Source: Anaerolinea sp. (lineage in GTDB: Bacteria; Chloroflexota; Anaerolineae; Anaerolineales; Anaerolineaceae). From it: a stretch of 64,000 nt of DNA. The stretch covers positions 248,001-312,000 of the forward strand of contig DYEC01000012.1 of NCBI GenBank assembly GCA_020725865.1, read 5' to 3'. The notes under the pieces were generated by a model, which saw only the letters and a program-made list of their open reading frames with translations, searched no databases and was not told the origin of the DNA. A program made the translations under genes and the position numbers. Positions 1 through 9,140 of this stretch are shown here, piece by piece. Each line of letters begins with the position of its first letter. Positions within the stretch are counted from its first letter, which is position 1.

Positions 1-666
1 CGCCAGGCACATTATGTATGCTGTACACCTGCGCATGCTATTATGGATTGTGTTGAGAATCCGGCGCTTAGACAAGTGTTTAATGGGAGTGGTTTGACCA
101 CTCCGGATGGAATGTCCGTTGTGTGGCTATTGAGGTTAGCGGGATTTACTGTCGAAAGGGTTTATGGACCCGATCTATTGCTTGCAGTAGCTGCTTTGTC
201 TGTTGAGAAAGGATATCGTCATTACTTTTATGGTGGTGCACCTGGGGTAGCAGAGAAGCTTGTGATTCGTCTGAAACAACGTTTTCCCGGATTACAAGTT
301 GTTGGCTTTGAATCACCGCCGTTTCGATCGTTGTCACCAGATGAAGATAAAGCCGCGATTGAACGTATTAGAAACACTTCCCCCGATTTTTTGTGGGTGG
401 GGATAGGGTCGCCGCGTCAGGAATGCTGGATGAGCGAGCACGTAAATGTCTTAGGTGTGCCTGTATTGGTTGGTGTTGGTGCTGCATTTGATTTCCTGTC
501 CGGAAATAAACCCCAAGCTCCACGCTGGATACAACGAATGGGGCTGGAATGGTTGTTTCGTTTATTTAGTGAGCCAAGGCGATTGTGGCGCCGTTATATT
601 TTGGGGTATCCAAAGTTTTTCTTTTTGGTATTATTACAGCAGCTTGGCTTGAGGACTTTTGAGTAA
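1..666 (+). CDS. WecG/TagA/CpsF family glycosyltransferase, 5' end cut by window edge
   Basis: Family members transfer N-acetylmannosamine-type sugars to polyprenyl-pyrophosphate-linked acceptors at the inner membrane face during surface polymer synthesis. The frame is open from base 1, and codons upstream of the first ATG (43) continue the family N-terminus (a TPxH-like stretch), so the true start lies outside the window. Visible hallmarks are TPDGMSVVW, a YGPDLL segment, FYGGAPGVAEKL, WVGIGSPRQECWM and GVGAAFDFLSG, ending in the basic RLWRRYILGYP region typical of the C-terminus. The priming sugar transferase begins 15 bases downstream, so the two are probably cotranscribed in an exopolysaccharide operon. 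The donor sugar cannot be read from sequence. Confidence 0.93.
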   Translation, partial: RQAHYVCCTPAHAIMDCVENPALRQVFNGSGLTTPDGMSVVWLLRLAGFTVERVYGPDLLLAVAALSVEKGYRHYFYGGAPGVAEKLVIRLKQRFPGLQVVGFESPPFRSLSPDEDKAAIERIRNTSPDFLWVGIGSPRQECWMSEHVNVLGVPVLVGVGAAFDFLSGNKPQAPRWIQRMGLEWLFRLFSEPRRLWRRYILGYPKFFFLVLLQQLGLRTFE

Positions 667-681
667 ATTGATTGAGGGAAA

Positions 682-2094
682 GTGTTTCGACGATTTTCAG
701 CTAATTTTGCGGTCCTTTCCATTTATGTTGACGCGTTATTAATCTTTCTGGCGTTATATATTTCAGTCCAGTTACGGTTTCCTCTAAACGCGCTTGGATT
801 TGTTCGAGAAATGAAAGAGCCAGCGCGTTTACCTGTTGGTTTATATGTTTTATTCCCCATCCTTTGGACTAGTGTTTTATTAGTTTTTTCGGTTTATGAT
901 GGTCGAAAGAACCTGAAGGCGAGTGATGAGTTTGTCAGCCTTACTCTTGGCTCGGCATTAGCAACAATCTCAATGGCTGGAATTTTATATCTTTCATACC
1001 GTGAAACATCTCGGTTCCTGTTTTTAATGTTTGTGGTCTTGGCGTTTGGTTTTCTGGTTGCTTGGCGTGTTATCTTTCGTTTTTGTTATCGGCGTTATCT
1101 TGGGGGTGCAATTGAAGCCCGGCGTGTCCTGGTGCTTGGGGCTGGCTCCATGGGGTATAAGATGTGTGAACAAATAACAAAGCATCAGCGCTTCGGATTG
1201 AATTTTGTGGGTTTTTTAGATGACGATCCTCAAAAACAAGCTCGTGATCCAAAAGTACTTGGTTCACTGGGAGCAGTCCGTGATGTGATTAATGATTTCA
1301 AAATTGATGACGTGGTTATTGCCCTTCCGAGATCTGCCTATGTCCGGCTGAATCAAGTTGTAAGTGAGCTTCATGATCTCCCCGTGCGTGTTTGGGTCGT
1401 TTTAGATTACCTTTCCCTAGCACTACATCGCGCTGCTGTTGATGATTTTGCCGGGTTGCCAATGTTGGATTTACGCGCGCCAGCGTTGAGCGAATATCAG
1501 CGTATGCTGAAGCGGGCTTTTGATCTTGTTGTAACCTTGCTCTCTTTGATTATTGCATTACCTCTAATGGGAATAATTGCGTTCCTAATCAAACTGGATA
1601 GTCCAGGGCCAATCTTGTACCGGGCAAAGCGGATGGGTGAAAATGGGAAAATTTTTGAAATGTTGAAGTTCCGAACCATGATCGAAAATGCTGATGAATT
1701 TAGAGAGCTTGTTATGCAGGTTAGAGATGATGGCAGCGTTCTATATAAAAAGCCGGATGATCCTCGAGTTACTCGCATAGGCAAAATTTTGCGTAAGACA
1801 AGTTTGGACGAATTGCCACAATTATTTAATGTTCTGAAAGGTGAAATGAGTCTGGTTGGCCCAAGGCCAGAACAGCCTCACCTTGTAGAGAAGTATGAAC
1901 TTTGGCAACGCAAAAGGTTTGCTGTACCTCAAGGCATAACTGGCTGGTGGCAGATTCATGGGCGAAGTGATAAACCTATGCATCTGCATACAGAAGAAGA
2001 CTTGTATTATATTCAGCATTATTCGATTTGGTTGGATATTCAAATCTTGATAAATACTATTTGGGCGGTTTTGCGTGGCAGGGGAGCTTATTAA
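682..2094 (+). CDS. Polyprenyl-phosphate sugar-1-phosphate transferase (WbaP/WcaJ type)
   Basis: Starts polymer repeat-unit synthesis by transferring a sugar phosphate to undecaprenyl phosphate. The 470-aa protein has the usual long form: about four N-terminal membrane segments, a central Rossmann-like domain (RVLVLGAGSMG, about residue 150), one further hydrophobic hairpin (about 280-305), then the cytoplasmic catalytic domain with KFRTM, SLDELPQLFNVL, SLVGPRP and the GITGWWQIHGR end motif. The start is GTG with GAGGGAAA just upstream. Neighbours on both sides are polymer genes. The exact sugar (glucose, galactose or another) is unknown. Confidence 0.95.
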   Translation: MFRRFSANFAVLSIYVDALLIFLALYISVQLRFPLNALGFVREMKEPARLPVGLYVLFPILWTSVLLVFSVYDGRKNLKASDEFVSLTLGSALATISMAGILYLSYRETSRFLFLMFVVLAFGFLVAWRVIFRFCYRRYLGGAIEARRVLVLGAGSMGYKMCEQITKHQRFGLNFVGFLDDDPQKQARDPKVLGSLGAVRDVINDFKIDDVVIALPRSAYVRLNQVVSELHDLPVRVWVVLDYLSLALHRAAVDDFAGLPMLDLRAPALSEYQRMLKRAFDLVVTLLSLIIALPLMGIIAFLIKLDSPGPILYRAKRMGENGKIFEMLKFRTMIENADEFRELVMQVRDDGSVLYKKPDDPRVTRIGKILRKTSLDELPQLFNVLKGEMSLVGPRPEQPHLVEKYELWQRKRFAVPQGITGWWQIHGRSDKPMHLHTEEDLYYIQHYSIWLDIQILINTIWAVLRGRGAY

Positions 2095-2145
2095 TTATTA
2101 TGTGCTTATGGTATGAGTTTTGCAACTGTGTATACGTGCTGGTGC

Positions 2146-2156
2146 AATGATATAAT
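2146..2156 (+). promoter_or_regulatory. Extended -10 promoter for the lipoprotein gene
   Basis: AATGATATAAT contains TGn-TATAAT (box at 2151-2156) with only a poor -35. It lies about 105 bases before the start at 2261. The same 11 bases occur at the rpoC promoter (10439-10449). Confidence 0.5.
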
Positions 2157-2260
2157 CTCATTGTAAAGGTTGTGATAACAGTTGTTATTGATTGCCTGAG
2201 CCGGGTTTTTTCGATTGAGTTTGCATCTGGAGAAAAGAGTCTTCGGGGAGGCCCTCTGTC

Positions 2261-3064
2261 ATGACAAAAAAAATTGCCTGGTTTCTTTTTGTTGCTTTTT
2301 TGTCCGGCTGTTCTGTATTGCCTTTTCAGTTGAGAGATAAACAGTCTGATACTCAACAGGCTGTTTCGACTGAGGGAAATCTTCTGGCTGTTCCTCAGGC
2401 TGAATTAGCCACCTGTCCTCCCGCCTGCCCAGAACCGGTTTGTCCTCAGCCCGTATGCCCACAACCGGTGTGTCCTACAATTGTTATTCCCACCTGTCCC
2501 GCTGTTTCTGCGGCGACTACCGAAACACCGGGCAGGACGTTTACTCCTTCGATCACTTTGTCACCAACTCGCACCTCAACGATTACTCGAACGCCAACTT
2601 TCACAACCACGCCATCAAAAACTGCTACGGAGACACCAACCCCGACAGTTACAATAACAAGAACACCCACTCGTACGCCGACATCCAGTGCGGCTTTTAT
2701 ACCTCAGGCGAATAACCCACTTTATGCACAAAATTTTGCTCATCCTGAACTCGGATGCAATTGGATGGGAATTGCCGGGCAAGTGTTTGATCGTTCTGGA
2801 AAGCCACTTGTCAACGTTGTGCTTGTTGTTGAAGGGGTTTTAAATGGTGTAGCAATAAATGGCGTTGGTTTGACGGGTGTAAATAGCGCTTATGGTCCCG
2901 GCGGTTATGAGATACAACTAGCTAGTTCTTTGATTGGTTCGACGGGTTCATTGCGGATTACGCTTTACAATCTTAGTGGGGTTGCGCTCAGTGATTCAAT
3001 CCCCTTCAACACTTTTGCAGATTGCGGCAAGGCTTTGGTTATACTTAATTTTGTTCAGCGCTAA
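2261..3064 (+). CDS. Cys/Pro-repeat and Thr/Pro-rich lipoprotein of unknown function
   Basis: I do not recognise a family. The 267-aa protein starts at an ATG with a GGGGAGG ribosome site. It has a lipoprotein signal peptide with lipobox LSGC (Cys17), so it is probably anchored to the outer face of the membrane. Residues about 48-80 form a Cys-Pro repeat (CPxPVCPQPV units, roughly nine cysteines), and residues about 85-145 are a Thr/Pro/Ser-rich stalk. Residues about 150-265 look like a compact beta-rich domain (VFDRSGKPLVNVVLVVEG) similar in style to carboxypeptidase-regulatory or Ig-like folds. It lies between the priming transferase and the chain-length protein, so a role in polymer export or attachment is possible but is inference only. 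Confidence 0.85.
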   Translation: MTKKIAWFLFVAFLSGCSVLPFQLRDKQSDTQQAVSTEGNLLAVPQAELATCPPACPEPVCPQPVCPQPVCPTIVIPTCPAVSAATTETPGRTFTPSITLSPTRTSTITRTPTFTTTPSKTATETPTPTVTITRTPTRTPTSSAAFIPQANNPLYAQNFAHPELGCNWMGIAGQVFDRSGKPLVNVVLVVEGVLNGVAINGVGLTGVNSAYGPGGYEIQLASSLIGSTGSLRITLYNLSGVALSDSIPFNTFADCGKALVILNFVQR

Positions 3065-3089
3065 ATTTGTTGAGCTGGAAATATTTTGA

Positions 3090-3125
3090 GCGGTTCCGTT
3101 ATGACGGAACCGCTAACTTTTTACA
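3090..3125 (+). terminator. Rho-independent terminator after the lipoprotein gene
   Basis: A perfect 10-bp inverted repeat (GCGGTTCCGT at 3090-3099, ACGGAACCGC at 3104-3113) has a 4-base loop and is followed by TAACTTTTTAC. It lies 26 bases after the lipoprotein stop. Confidence 0.75.
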
Positions 3126-3193
3126 AGATAGCTTGCGGTATAATCACCAAAACCTATTATCTGACGGCAAAGCCTGTTGTAGTTTGAGGTGCT

Positions 3194-3982
3194 ATGAGTG
3201 AGGAATATGCCCCATTGACGACTTTGGACAGGGCACTGCGGAACTGGTGGATTATTGTTATTTGTGTGGTTTTGGGCGGGGGCATAGGATGGATTATCCA
3301 CAGCTTCCGATTGCCAGTTTATGAGGCTCACGCCAGGTTATCTACTAATATTGACTTTACTCGTATGGGCTTATTGACCGATATTGAACAGGATCAAGTT
3401 GTCGGGATGGTTGGTGATGTGATCACTTCCCCGGCGGTGTTTGAGGCGGTGGCTTCCGCTGCACGGGATGAGGGCATTCATGTGGACGCAACCACTTTGA
3501 AGTCGTTATTTTTTCCCGGTAGAGCATTCTATGTCTGGGAATTGCGTGTTCGACATGAGAATCCTGAAATTGCAGCGCGTTTAGCAAATCTCTGGGCGGA
3601 GCAGGCTTTTTCAGCGCTGGTAGACGCGCACGTTCATTCAGTAATGGCAGCAAGTTTGCAAAGATACATGGATGCACTTGAGAGCTGCTTGGAGCAGATG
3701 GTAGTGGCAGAACCCGTCAATGTGCAATGTTCTTCATGGAGATTGGATGAATTACAGGACGAGCTGGAAAAAGCCAGTATTGCAGTGAAAGAAGAAAAAC
3801 TCGCCAGCCAGGGAATATTTCCTGGAACAACATTTGCTTTGACCGAAAAAGCCGAAACGCCGGTGAAGCCGGTCTTGTATGGGAGAAATCAATTGATGCT
3901 GACTGGCGGGTTAGTAGGGTTCATTCTTGCTGTCTGGCTTATTCACCTGGGATGGATTGATAAATTAATTTGGGGTAAGTGA
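3194..3982 (+). CDS. Wzz-like polysaccharide chain-length/export protein
   Basis: Probable regulator of polymer chain length. The 262-aa protein has two membrane segments, at about residues 17-40 (WWIIVICVVLGGGIGWII) and 232-255, with a 190-residue extracytoplasmic part between them that includes helical stretches. This is the Wzz/YveK arrangement. There is no tyrosine-kinase domain. The start ATG follows GAGGT. A TATAAT at 3139-3144 sits about 50 bases upstream, after the terminator, so this gene may begin a new transcript. Its stop is directly followed by the polymerase gene. Sequence similarity to Wzz is weak, and the call rests mainly on topology and context. Confidence 0.75.
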   Translation: MSEEYAPLTTLDRALRNWWIIVICVVLGGGIGWIIHSFRLPVYEAHARLSTNIDFTRMGLLTDIEQDQVVGMVGDVITSPAVFEAVASAARDEGIHVDATTLKSLFFPGRAFYVWELRVRHENPEIAARLANLWAEQAFSALVDAHVHSVMAASLQRYMDALESCLEQMVVAEPVNVQCSSWRLDELQDELEKASIAVKEEKLASQGIFPGTTFALTEKAETPVKPVLYGRNQLMLTGGLVGFILAVWLIHLGWIDKLIWGK

Positions 3983-3983
3983 A

Positions 3984-5438
3984 GTGTCTTTTGGGCATTT
4001 TTGGCGGTGGGTGGTGCAATTGGAATGGTCTGGGCTGGTTGTTTTATTGCCTGTAACCAGTTTACCTTTGATCGTCCGACTTCTTGGTTCCGATTCTGTG
4101 GCGGCACCTTCAGGTATTATTCTTTTCTTAATTGTGGCAACGTGGCTTTTGCCGTATTTACTTAAAAATGGGACAGTCCCACGACAGGCATTACCTTTTT
4201 TAGGTTTTGTCATGGTAGCACTGATTTCGACATGCCTGGCATCATTTGGCGCTGTTCCTCCTTATAAAGATGCAAGTATGATTCGTCAGCAGATAGTTGC
4301 GGTGTTGACTTTGGCGGTCGGCACTTGTTTTTATCTTGTTGCAATGCTCTGGCCCTCTGACGAAAATCGTTTGGTTTTCACGCTCAAGTTGATAAATTGG
4401 AGTGGATTTGTGGTAGTCGGATGGGCTTTAGTGCAAGCGTTTGTATGGTATGCGTTTGAACGTTATCCAGATTGGATGCGAGATTTCCATGAGCTTTACT
4501 CAATTGGGCCCTTAAATCGCCAAAGGGTATTGGGATTTGCACTGGAGCCATCCTGGCTGGCACATCAGCTCAATATGTTGTATTTGCCGTGGTGGTTGGC
4601 TGCTACCGCGCGGCGGTTTTCCGTACACCGTTTGCGTTTCTTTGGACTGAGCGTTGAAAATTGTTTATTTGCTCTTGGAAGTGTAGTTTTATTTTTTACT
4701 TTGTCTCGAATTGGATTATTGGCTTATTTGTTGATGTTGGTTTATATTTTATTGCAGATTACGGTATGGGTAAGCCATCGGTTGAGCAATTGGTTAACGG
4801 GAAGGATATCATTTCGCACTATAGATAAGATGCGTATTTTGAAATGGGTACGCGTTGCAATCATTGTTTCAATGGGTGCATTATATTTGCTGGGGTTGTA
4901 TGGGGTTGGGTATGGTTTGAGCCAGTTTGATCCACGCACAGCAAAGCTGTTTGAATTTGACCCTGGGCGGCAATATGCCATTATGTACTACGCACAACAG
5001 ATTAATATAGTGGCGCGATTAGTTTACTGGCAGGCTGGTTGGACAATTTTTAATGACTTTCCTTGGCTTGGGGTCGGATTAGGCACTGCTGGGTTTTACA
5101 TGCCCTCAAGATTATCAGATTACGCCTGGGGTTTAATTGAAGTTCGCCTCTTGTTATATCGTTGGACAACACTTCTAAATGTCAAGAGTCTTTGGGTTCG
5201 CATATTGGCTGAAACCGGCATCATCGGTTTTGCATTCTTTTTGAGCTGGTTGTATGTCTTTTTGGTTTCAGCTCGTTGGATGGAAAAAAGCCAGAGAAAA
5301 TTGAGAGCAACATTGGGTACTATGGGTGTGTTCTTGTGTCTTGGTTTATTGCTGGAGGGTTTTAGCATCGACTCTTTTGCTTTGCCGTACATTTGGTTTT
5401 CTTTAGGGTTAGTTACAGCCGCTTTGCGCGTGAAGTAA
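3984..5438 (+). CDS. O-antigen ligase/Wzy-like polymerase membrane protein
   Basis: A 484-aa polytopic protein with about eleven hydrophobic segments. A large loop at about residues 320-390 includes IFNDFPWLGVGLGTAGFY, the typical Wzy_C/O-antigen ligase motif (WxxxxPxxGVGxG). Members polymerise or ligate lipid-linked glycan units outside the membrane. The GTG start lies one base after the Wzz-like stop and has a GGGGTAAG site upstream, so translation is probably coupled. With the genes before it, it completes a Wzx/Wzy-type polymer pathway, although no Wzx flippase is adjacent. Confidence 0.85.
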   Translation: MSFGHFWRWVVQLEWSGLVVLLPVTSLPLIVRLLGSDSVAAPSGIILFLIVATWLLPYLLKNGTVPRQALPFLGFVMVALISTCLASFGAVPPYKDASMIRQQIVAVLTLAVGTCFYLVAMLWPSDENRLVFTLKLINWSGFVVVGWALVQAFVWYAFERYPDWMRDFHELYSIGPLNRQRVLGFALEPSWLAHQLNMLYLPWWLAATARRFSVHRLRFFGLSVENCLFALGSVVLFFTLSRIGLLAYLLMLVYILLQITVWVSHRLSNWLTGRISFRTIDKMRILKWVRVAIIVSMGALYLLGLYGVGYGLSQFDPRTAKLFEFDPGRQYAIMYYAQQINIVARLVYWQAGWTIFNDFPWLGVGLGTAGFYMPSRLSDYAWGLIEVRLLLYRWTTLLNVKSLWVRILAETGIIGFAFFLSWLYVFLVSARWMEKSQRKLRATLGTMGVFLCLGLLLEGFSIDSFALPYIWFSLGLVTAALRVK

Positions 5439-5463
5439 TGAGGGCTTTCAAGAGAATGTGTAT

Positions 5464-7476
5464 ATGTACCGATATTTAGTTGCAGTCTTGATTATTGGAA
5501 TAATCTTTTGTTGTTGCACATCACTGGTTAGCGAAATGGTAGGCAACCCGGTTTTTACTCAAAGGACAGAAGAGGTTATTACCCCGGAGACTATTGATGA
5601 TGCAATTTCCACAGAAGGTGTTGAGAGTACTCCCGAAGTATTTGATCCGCTTCCTGGTAGTGTATTAACTTCTCCTGGCAAAGAAGCGATAGAAACATTG
5701 GCAATACTTCAAAACACTTTAATACCAATCAGTGATCTGCGCGACCTGGCTGTGCGCTTGGGAGGGAAAGATTTTGTACCGTTGACTTTGGATGCTCCAA
5801 CACAAGCATATCGTATTGGTGATCGCGAGAGTTTTTGGGTTACAAATGTTGACACCAATGAGAATTTTCAGGTTCAGGCGGTGTTACGCGATGAGTCGGA
5901 GCACGTTTATTTTTGGGTTCAGGATGGTGTTCGCTTTAAGGAAAGCGACGTAAAGAATCTGGTGAATACATTTGAGACGCGCATCTACCCGCGCAACCGA
6001 GAGTTCTTTGGTAGTGAATGGGTACCGGGCATTGATCATGATCCTCATTTGTTTATTCTTTATGTCAAGAATGTAGGTGGTATTGGGGGGTATTTTTCCG
6101 CAAACGACTCTATCCATCCCCTTGCGCATGAGTATTCGAATGGACACGAAATGTTTATTGTTAGCGCGGATTACGTGGACTTGAAATCTGATGCCGCGAG
6201 TGTTCTGGCGCACGAATTCCAACACATGATACACTGGTATCGAGATCGTAATGAGGAATCCTGGCTGAATGAAGGGTTTTCTGTGCTGGCAGAGTTCCTG
6301 AACGGTTATGACATTGGATGGGTGGATGATGAATATGTTTCGCAGCCAGATATTCAGCTTACCTATTGGCCAAGCGTCGAGGATTCGTATCCTTATTATG
6401 GTTCTGCTTTTATGTTCGTTAATTACTTTCTGAATCGTTTTGGTGAAAAGGCAACCAAAGCGCTGGTTGCCTCGCCTGAAAATGGTTTGGTAAGCATTGA
6501 TTCGATCCTATTTGGGCTTGGTGCAAAGGATATAGAAACCGGCGAAGCTGTTACGGCAGATGATGTGTTTGCGGATTGGGTTGTAGCTAATTATTTGAAT
6601 GACACCACGTTTGAAAATGGCCGCTATGGGTATCCTAATTTTCCTAACGCGCCCAAGCCCGAGTTGACCGAGCTTGTATCTTCTTGTCCAACAGACTGGC
6701 AGGTTCGTACTGTCAGCCAATTTGGAGTTGATTATATTGGTATTGACTGTCAGGGGGATTATATAATTGAATTTCAAGGCGCGGCCGAAGTAAATGTGTT
6801 GCCTGAAGACGCACATTCTGGAGAGTATTTTTTTTGGTCTAACAAAGGCGACGAATCCGACATGACTTTAACCCGCACTTTTGATTTTCGTGGACAAAGT
6901 GGCCCAATAACGTTAGAATACTGGATATGGTATGACATAGAAGAAGACTATGATTATGCATATCTGGTGGTTTCTGAAGACGGAGAGCACTGGCAAATTC
7001 TCAAGACCCCATCAGGGACCGATCAGGATCCTTCAGGGAATAGTTACGGGTGGGGATACAATGGCAAGTCAAATGGGTGGATAAAAGAAACAGTGGATCT
7101 TTCCGGTTTTGCTGGAAATCAAATCCAGCTGCGCTTTGAGTATGTGACAGATGCAGCTGTAAATGGAGAGGGTTTTTTACTGGATGATATTTCCATTCCA
7201 GAGATAGGATATTATGCAGATTTCGAGCAGGGCACTGATGGGTGGGAGGGGGCTGGGTTTGTGCGTATTCAAAATATTCTCCCACAGACCTTTCGGATTT
7301 CCTTGTTGACATTAGGTGAGCGAACATCAGTGCAGAGTAAAAAACTTAATCCAGGTGAGCCCTACACTGTTCCAATAAATCGCCGCAGTTCGACAGAAAA
7401 ACTTGTTTTGGTTGTTAGCGGTACAACCCGCTTTACACATCAAGTTGCTACTTATCAATTCCGGATTCGGCCATGA
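5464..7476 (+). CDS. Exported zinc metallopeptidase, M6/immune-inhibitor-A-like
   Basis: A secreted protease-like protein of about 670 aa. The N-terminus is a hydrophobic signal (about residues 5-22) ending in FCCCTS, so it may be a lipoprotein. The catalytic motif is HEFQHMIHW (H250, E251, H254), with WLNEGF supplying a downstream Glu (E270), the gluzincin-like arrangement. Residues about 430-600 form a beta-rich domain resembling the M6 C-terminal/MAM-like module (SGPITLEYWIWYD, GFLLDDISIPE). A GTG six bases upstream (5458) is an alternative start, but AAGAGA spacing favours the ATG at 5464. It lies just after the polymerase gene. The substrate is unknown. Confidence 0.82.
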   Translation: MYRYLVAVLIIGIIFCCCTSLVSEMVGNPVFTQRTEEVITPETIDDAISTEGVESTPEVFDPLPGSVLTSPGKEAIETLAILQNTLIPISDLRDLAVRLGGKDFVPLTLDAPTQAYRIGDRESFWVTNVDTNENFQVQAVLRDESEHVYFWVQDGVRFKESDVKNLVNTFETRIYPRNREFFGSEWVPGIDHDPHLFILYVKNVGGIGGYFSANDSIHPLAHEYSNGHEMFIVSADYVDLKSDAASVLAHEFQHMIHWYRDRNEESWLNEGFSVLAEFLNGYDIGWVDDEYVSQPDIQLTYWPSVEDSYPYYGSAFMFVNYFLNRFGEKATKALVASPENGLVSIDSILFGLGAKDIETGEAVTADDVFADWVVANYLNDTTFENGRYGYPNFPNAPKPELTELVSSCPTDWQVRTVSQFGVDYIGIDCQGDYIIEFQGAAEVNVLPEDAHSGEYFFWSNKGDESDMTLTRTFDFRGQSGPITLEYWIWYDIEEDYDYAYLVVSEDGEHWQILKTPSGTDQDPSGNSYGWGYNGKSNGWIKETVDLSGFAGNQIQLRFEYVTDAAVNGEGFLLDDISIPEIGYYADFEQGTDGWEGAGFVRIQNILPQTFRISLLTLGERTSVQSKKLNPGEPYTVPINRRSSTEKLVLVVSGTTRFTHQVATYQFRIRP

Positions 7477-7490
7477 TCTAAGAGGTAATA

Positions 7491-8831
7491 ATGGCAATTG
7501 ACACCCCAACTGCTTATCGGAATCTGGTAATTTATGAGGTTTACGTGCGAAATCACGGTTCGCATGGAACGTTTGCAGATGTAGTCAATGATCTAGAGCG
7601 CATTCGCAGTATGGGAGTAGATGTGCTTTGGTTGATGCCAATTCATCCAATCGGGCAGCTCAATAGGAAAGGGGGTTGTGGTAGCCCGTATTCAATATCG
7701 GATTATCGAAGTATTAACCCCGAATATGGAACAATCGAGGATTTTAAGCGGTTGGTTGAACAGGCTCATCGCCTTGGTCTCAAGGTCATGATCGATGTAG
7801 TTTATAACCACACTTCGCATGACTCTCTGCTACTTCAACAGCGCCCAGAATGGTTTCATCAGGATAGCAATGGCAAACCGATCACAACTGTGCCGGAATG
7901 GGCAGATGTTATTGATCTTCTGCACCCTAACCCGGAGCTCTGGGATTACCTGATAAACTGTCTAATTGGTTGGGTTAGACTGGGTGTGGATGGGTTTCGT
8001 TGTGATGTGGCTTCCATCATACCAGTGGAATTCTGGAAGCAAGCTAAACAGTCAGTTGCTCGCGAGAAATCAAACATGATCTGGCTAGCCGAGTCGGTAC
8101 ATCCTGATTTTATCATTGAACGCCGACGGCAAGGGTTACGCGCCCACTCTGATGGTGAGCTGTATTGTGTATTTGATTTGACTTATGATTATGATATCTG
8201 GCCAGTCTGGCAAGCTGTTGTAAAAAACGAACTACCACTAAGCCGATATTTAGAAAGTTTATTGCTCCAGGAAGCAATGTATCCAGATAATAGCATCAAG
8301 TTGCGCTGCGTTGAAAATCACGATCAGATGCGCATTATGAAACTGGCACCATCTTTTGAACAGGCGTTAGCCTGGACAGCTTTTGCAGCATTTAATAAAG
8401 GGGCATTTCTGATTTATGCTGGACAGGAATCGGCAGCAGTTCATACCCCTTCACTATTTGATGTGGATCGGATTGTGTGGAAAGATTATCCTTTACAGGC
8501 TTATATTACCCGTCTTGCTCAGCTTAAGAAAATGCGCGAGGTTGGAGAGGGAAAGTTTATATTGTTAGAAGGTGATGAGACCATTCAAGCGGCATGGATT
8601 TTAGATAATAAACAAATGTTGTATGGGGTATTTAATGTGAAACGTGTAACCAATCGAGTACCCGTGCAACTACCTGATGGTGTTTACGAAAATATATTGA
8701 ACGATCACCAGGCTGAAGTTGTAGCACGATCCATTCAAGCCCCGCATGGTGCTGTCATTTTGCGTGCCAAAACTACAGAGGGATTAAGAGAATTTTCTTG
8801 TAAGGCGATAAATTATCACGCGCTTACTTAG
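7491..8831 (+). CDS. GH13 alpha-amylase family glycosidase
   Basis: A 446-aa enzyme with all four conserved GH13 regions: DVVYNH, GFRCDVAS (nucleophile D172), WLAESVH (acid/base E201) and ENHDQ (D278). It therefore probably hydrolyses or transfers alpha-glucosidic links. There is no signal peptide, so it should act in the cytoplasm. A short beta-sandwich-like C-terminus (about 370-430) follows the barrel. The start ATG has AGAGGTAAT ahead. Subfamily specificity (alpha-glucosidase, neopullulanase-like and so on) cannot be fixed from motifs alone. Confidence 0.93.
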   Translation: MAIDTPTAYRNLVIYEVYVRNHGSHGTFADVVNDLERIRSMGVDVLWLMPIHPIGQLNRKGGCGSPYSISDYRSINPEYGTIEDFKRLVEQAHRLGLKVMIDVVYNHTSHDSLLLQQRPEWFHQDSNGKPITTVPEWADVIDLLHPNPELWDYLINCLIGWVRLGVDGFRCDVASIIPVEFWKQAKQSVAREKSNMIWLAESVHPDFIIERRRQGLRAHSDGELYCVFDLTYDYDIWPVWQAVVKNELPLSRYLESLLLQEAMYPDNSIKLRCVENHDQMRIMKLAPSFEQALAWTAFAAFNKGAFLIYAGQESAAVHTPSLFDVDRIVWKDYPLQAYITRLAQLKKMREVGEGKFILLEGDETIQAAWILDNKQMLYGVFNVKRVTNRVPVQLPDGVYENILNDHQAEVVARSIQAPHGAVILRAKTTEGLREFSCKAINYHALT

Positions 8832-8870
8832 TGGGTGATGTTGCTCACCAGCTTTGGAATTCACACAGTC

Positions 8871-9092
8871 TTAACTGCCAGGGGTAGGTGAGCGAAGCTT
8901 GGCAAGTTGTTCGTTTAACTCAACGCGACGTTGTTCAGCAGCAGAGCGGATTTCCTCTGTTAGGTTTTCGAAATTTTCTCTTATACGATGCCGCATTTCG
9001 GCGCCGGAGGAGGGCGTAAACAAGAATACCAAGACACTGCCTGTTATCCCTCCGAGGATTGCGCCAGCAAGAAGATAGATAAATTTTTTCAT
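8871..9092 (-). CDS. YtxH-domain small membrane protein
   Basis: A 73-aa protein with one N-terminal membrane segment rich in Gly/Ala (about residues 4-26), the motif FTPSSGAEMRHRI, and a charged helical tail. This is the YtxH-like pattern often annotated as a general stress or gas-vesicle-like protein. The family's biochemical role is unknown. A good ribosome site (AAAGGAAC) precedes the ATG. It lies 48 bases downstream of the PAP2 gene's start region on the same strand axis and ends tail-to-tail with the GH13 gene. Confidence 0.8.
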   Translation of the reverse strand: MKKFIYLLAGAILGGITGSVLVFLFTPSSGAEMRHRIRENFENLTEEIRSAAEQRRVELNEQLAKLRSPTPGS

Positions 9093-9140
9093 TGCTGATG
9101 TTCCTTTCTATATAATCTTGAATGTTTAGCGTTTGATTTT

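Noticed and set aside
2390-2500. CRISPR-like or tandem DNA repeat
   Set aside because: The repetition is at codon level (Cys-Pro repeats) inside an open frame, with no repeat-spacer structure.
2446-2670. Val/Gly-rich minus-strand open frame opposite the lipoprotein
   Set aside because: It is simply the reverse of the Thr/Pro-rich codons of the lipoprotein stalk.
5884-6234. 116-codon minus-strand open frame inside the metallopeptidase gene
   Set aside because: It is antisense to a clear protein domain, with no ribosome site or family features.
8832-8870. GGTGA-TCACC hairpin between the GH13 and YtxH genes as terminator
   Set aside because: The stem is only five base pairs and has no T run, too weak to support.
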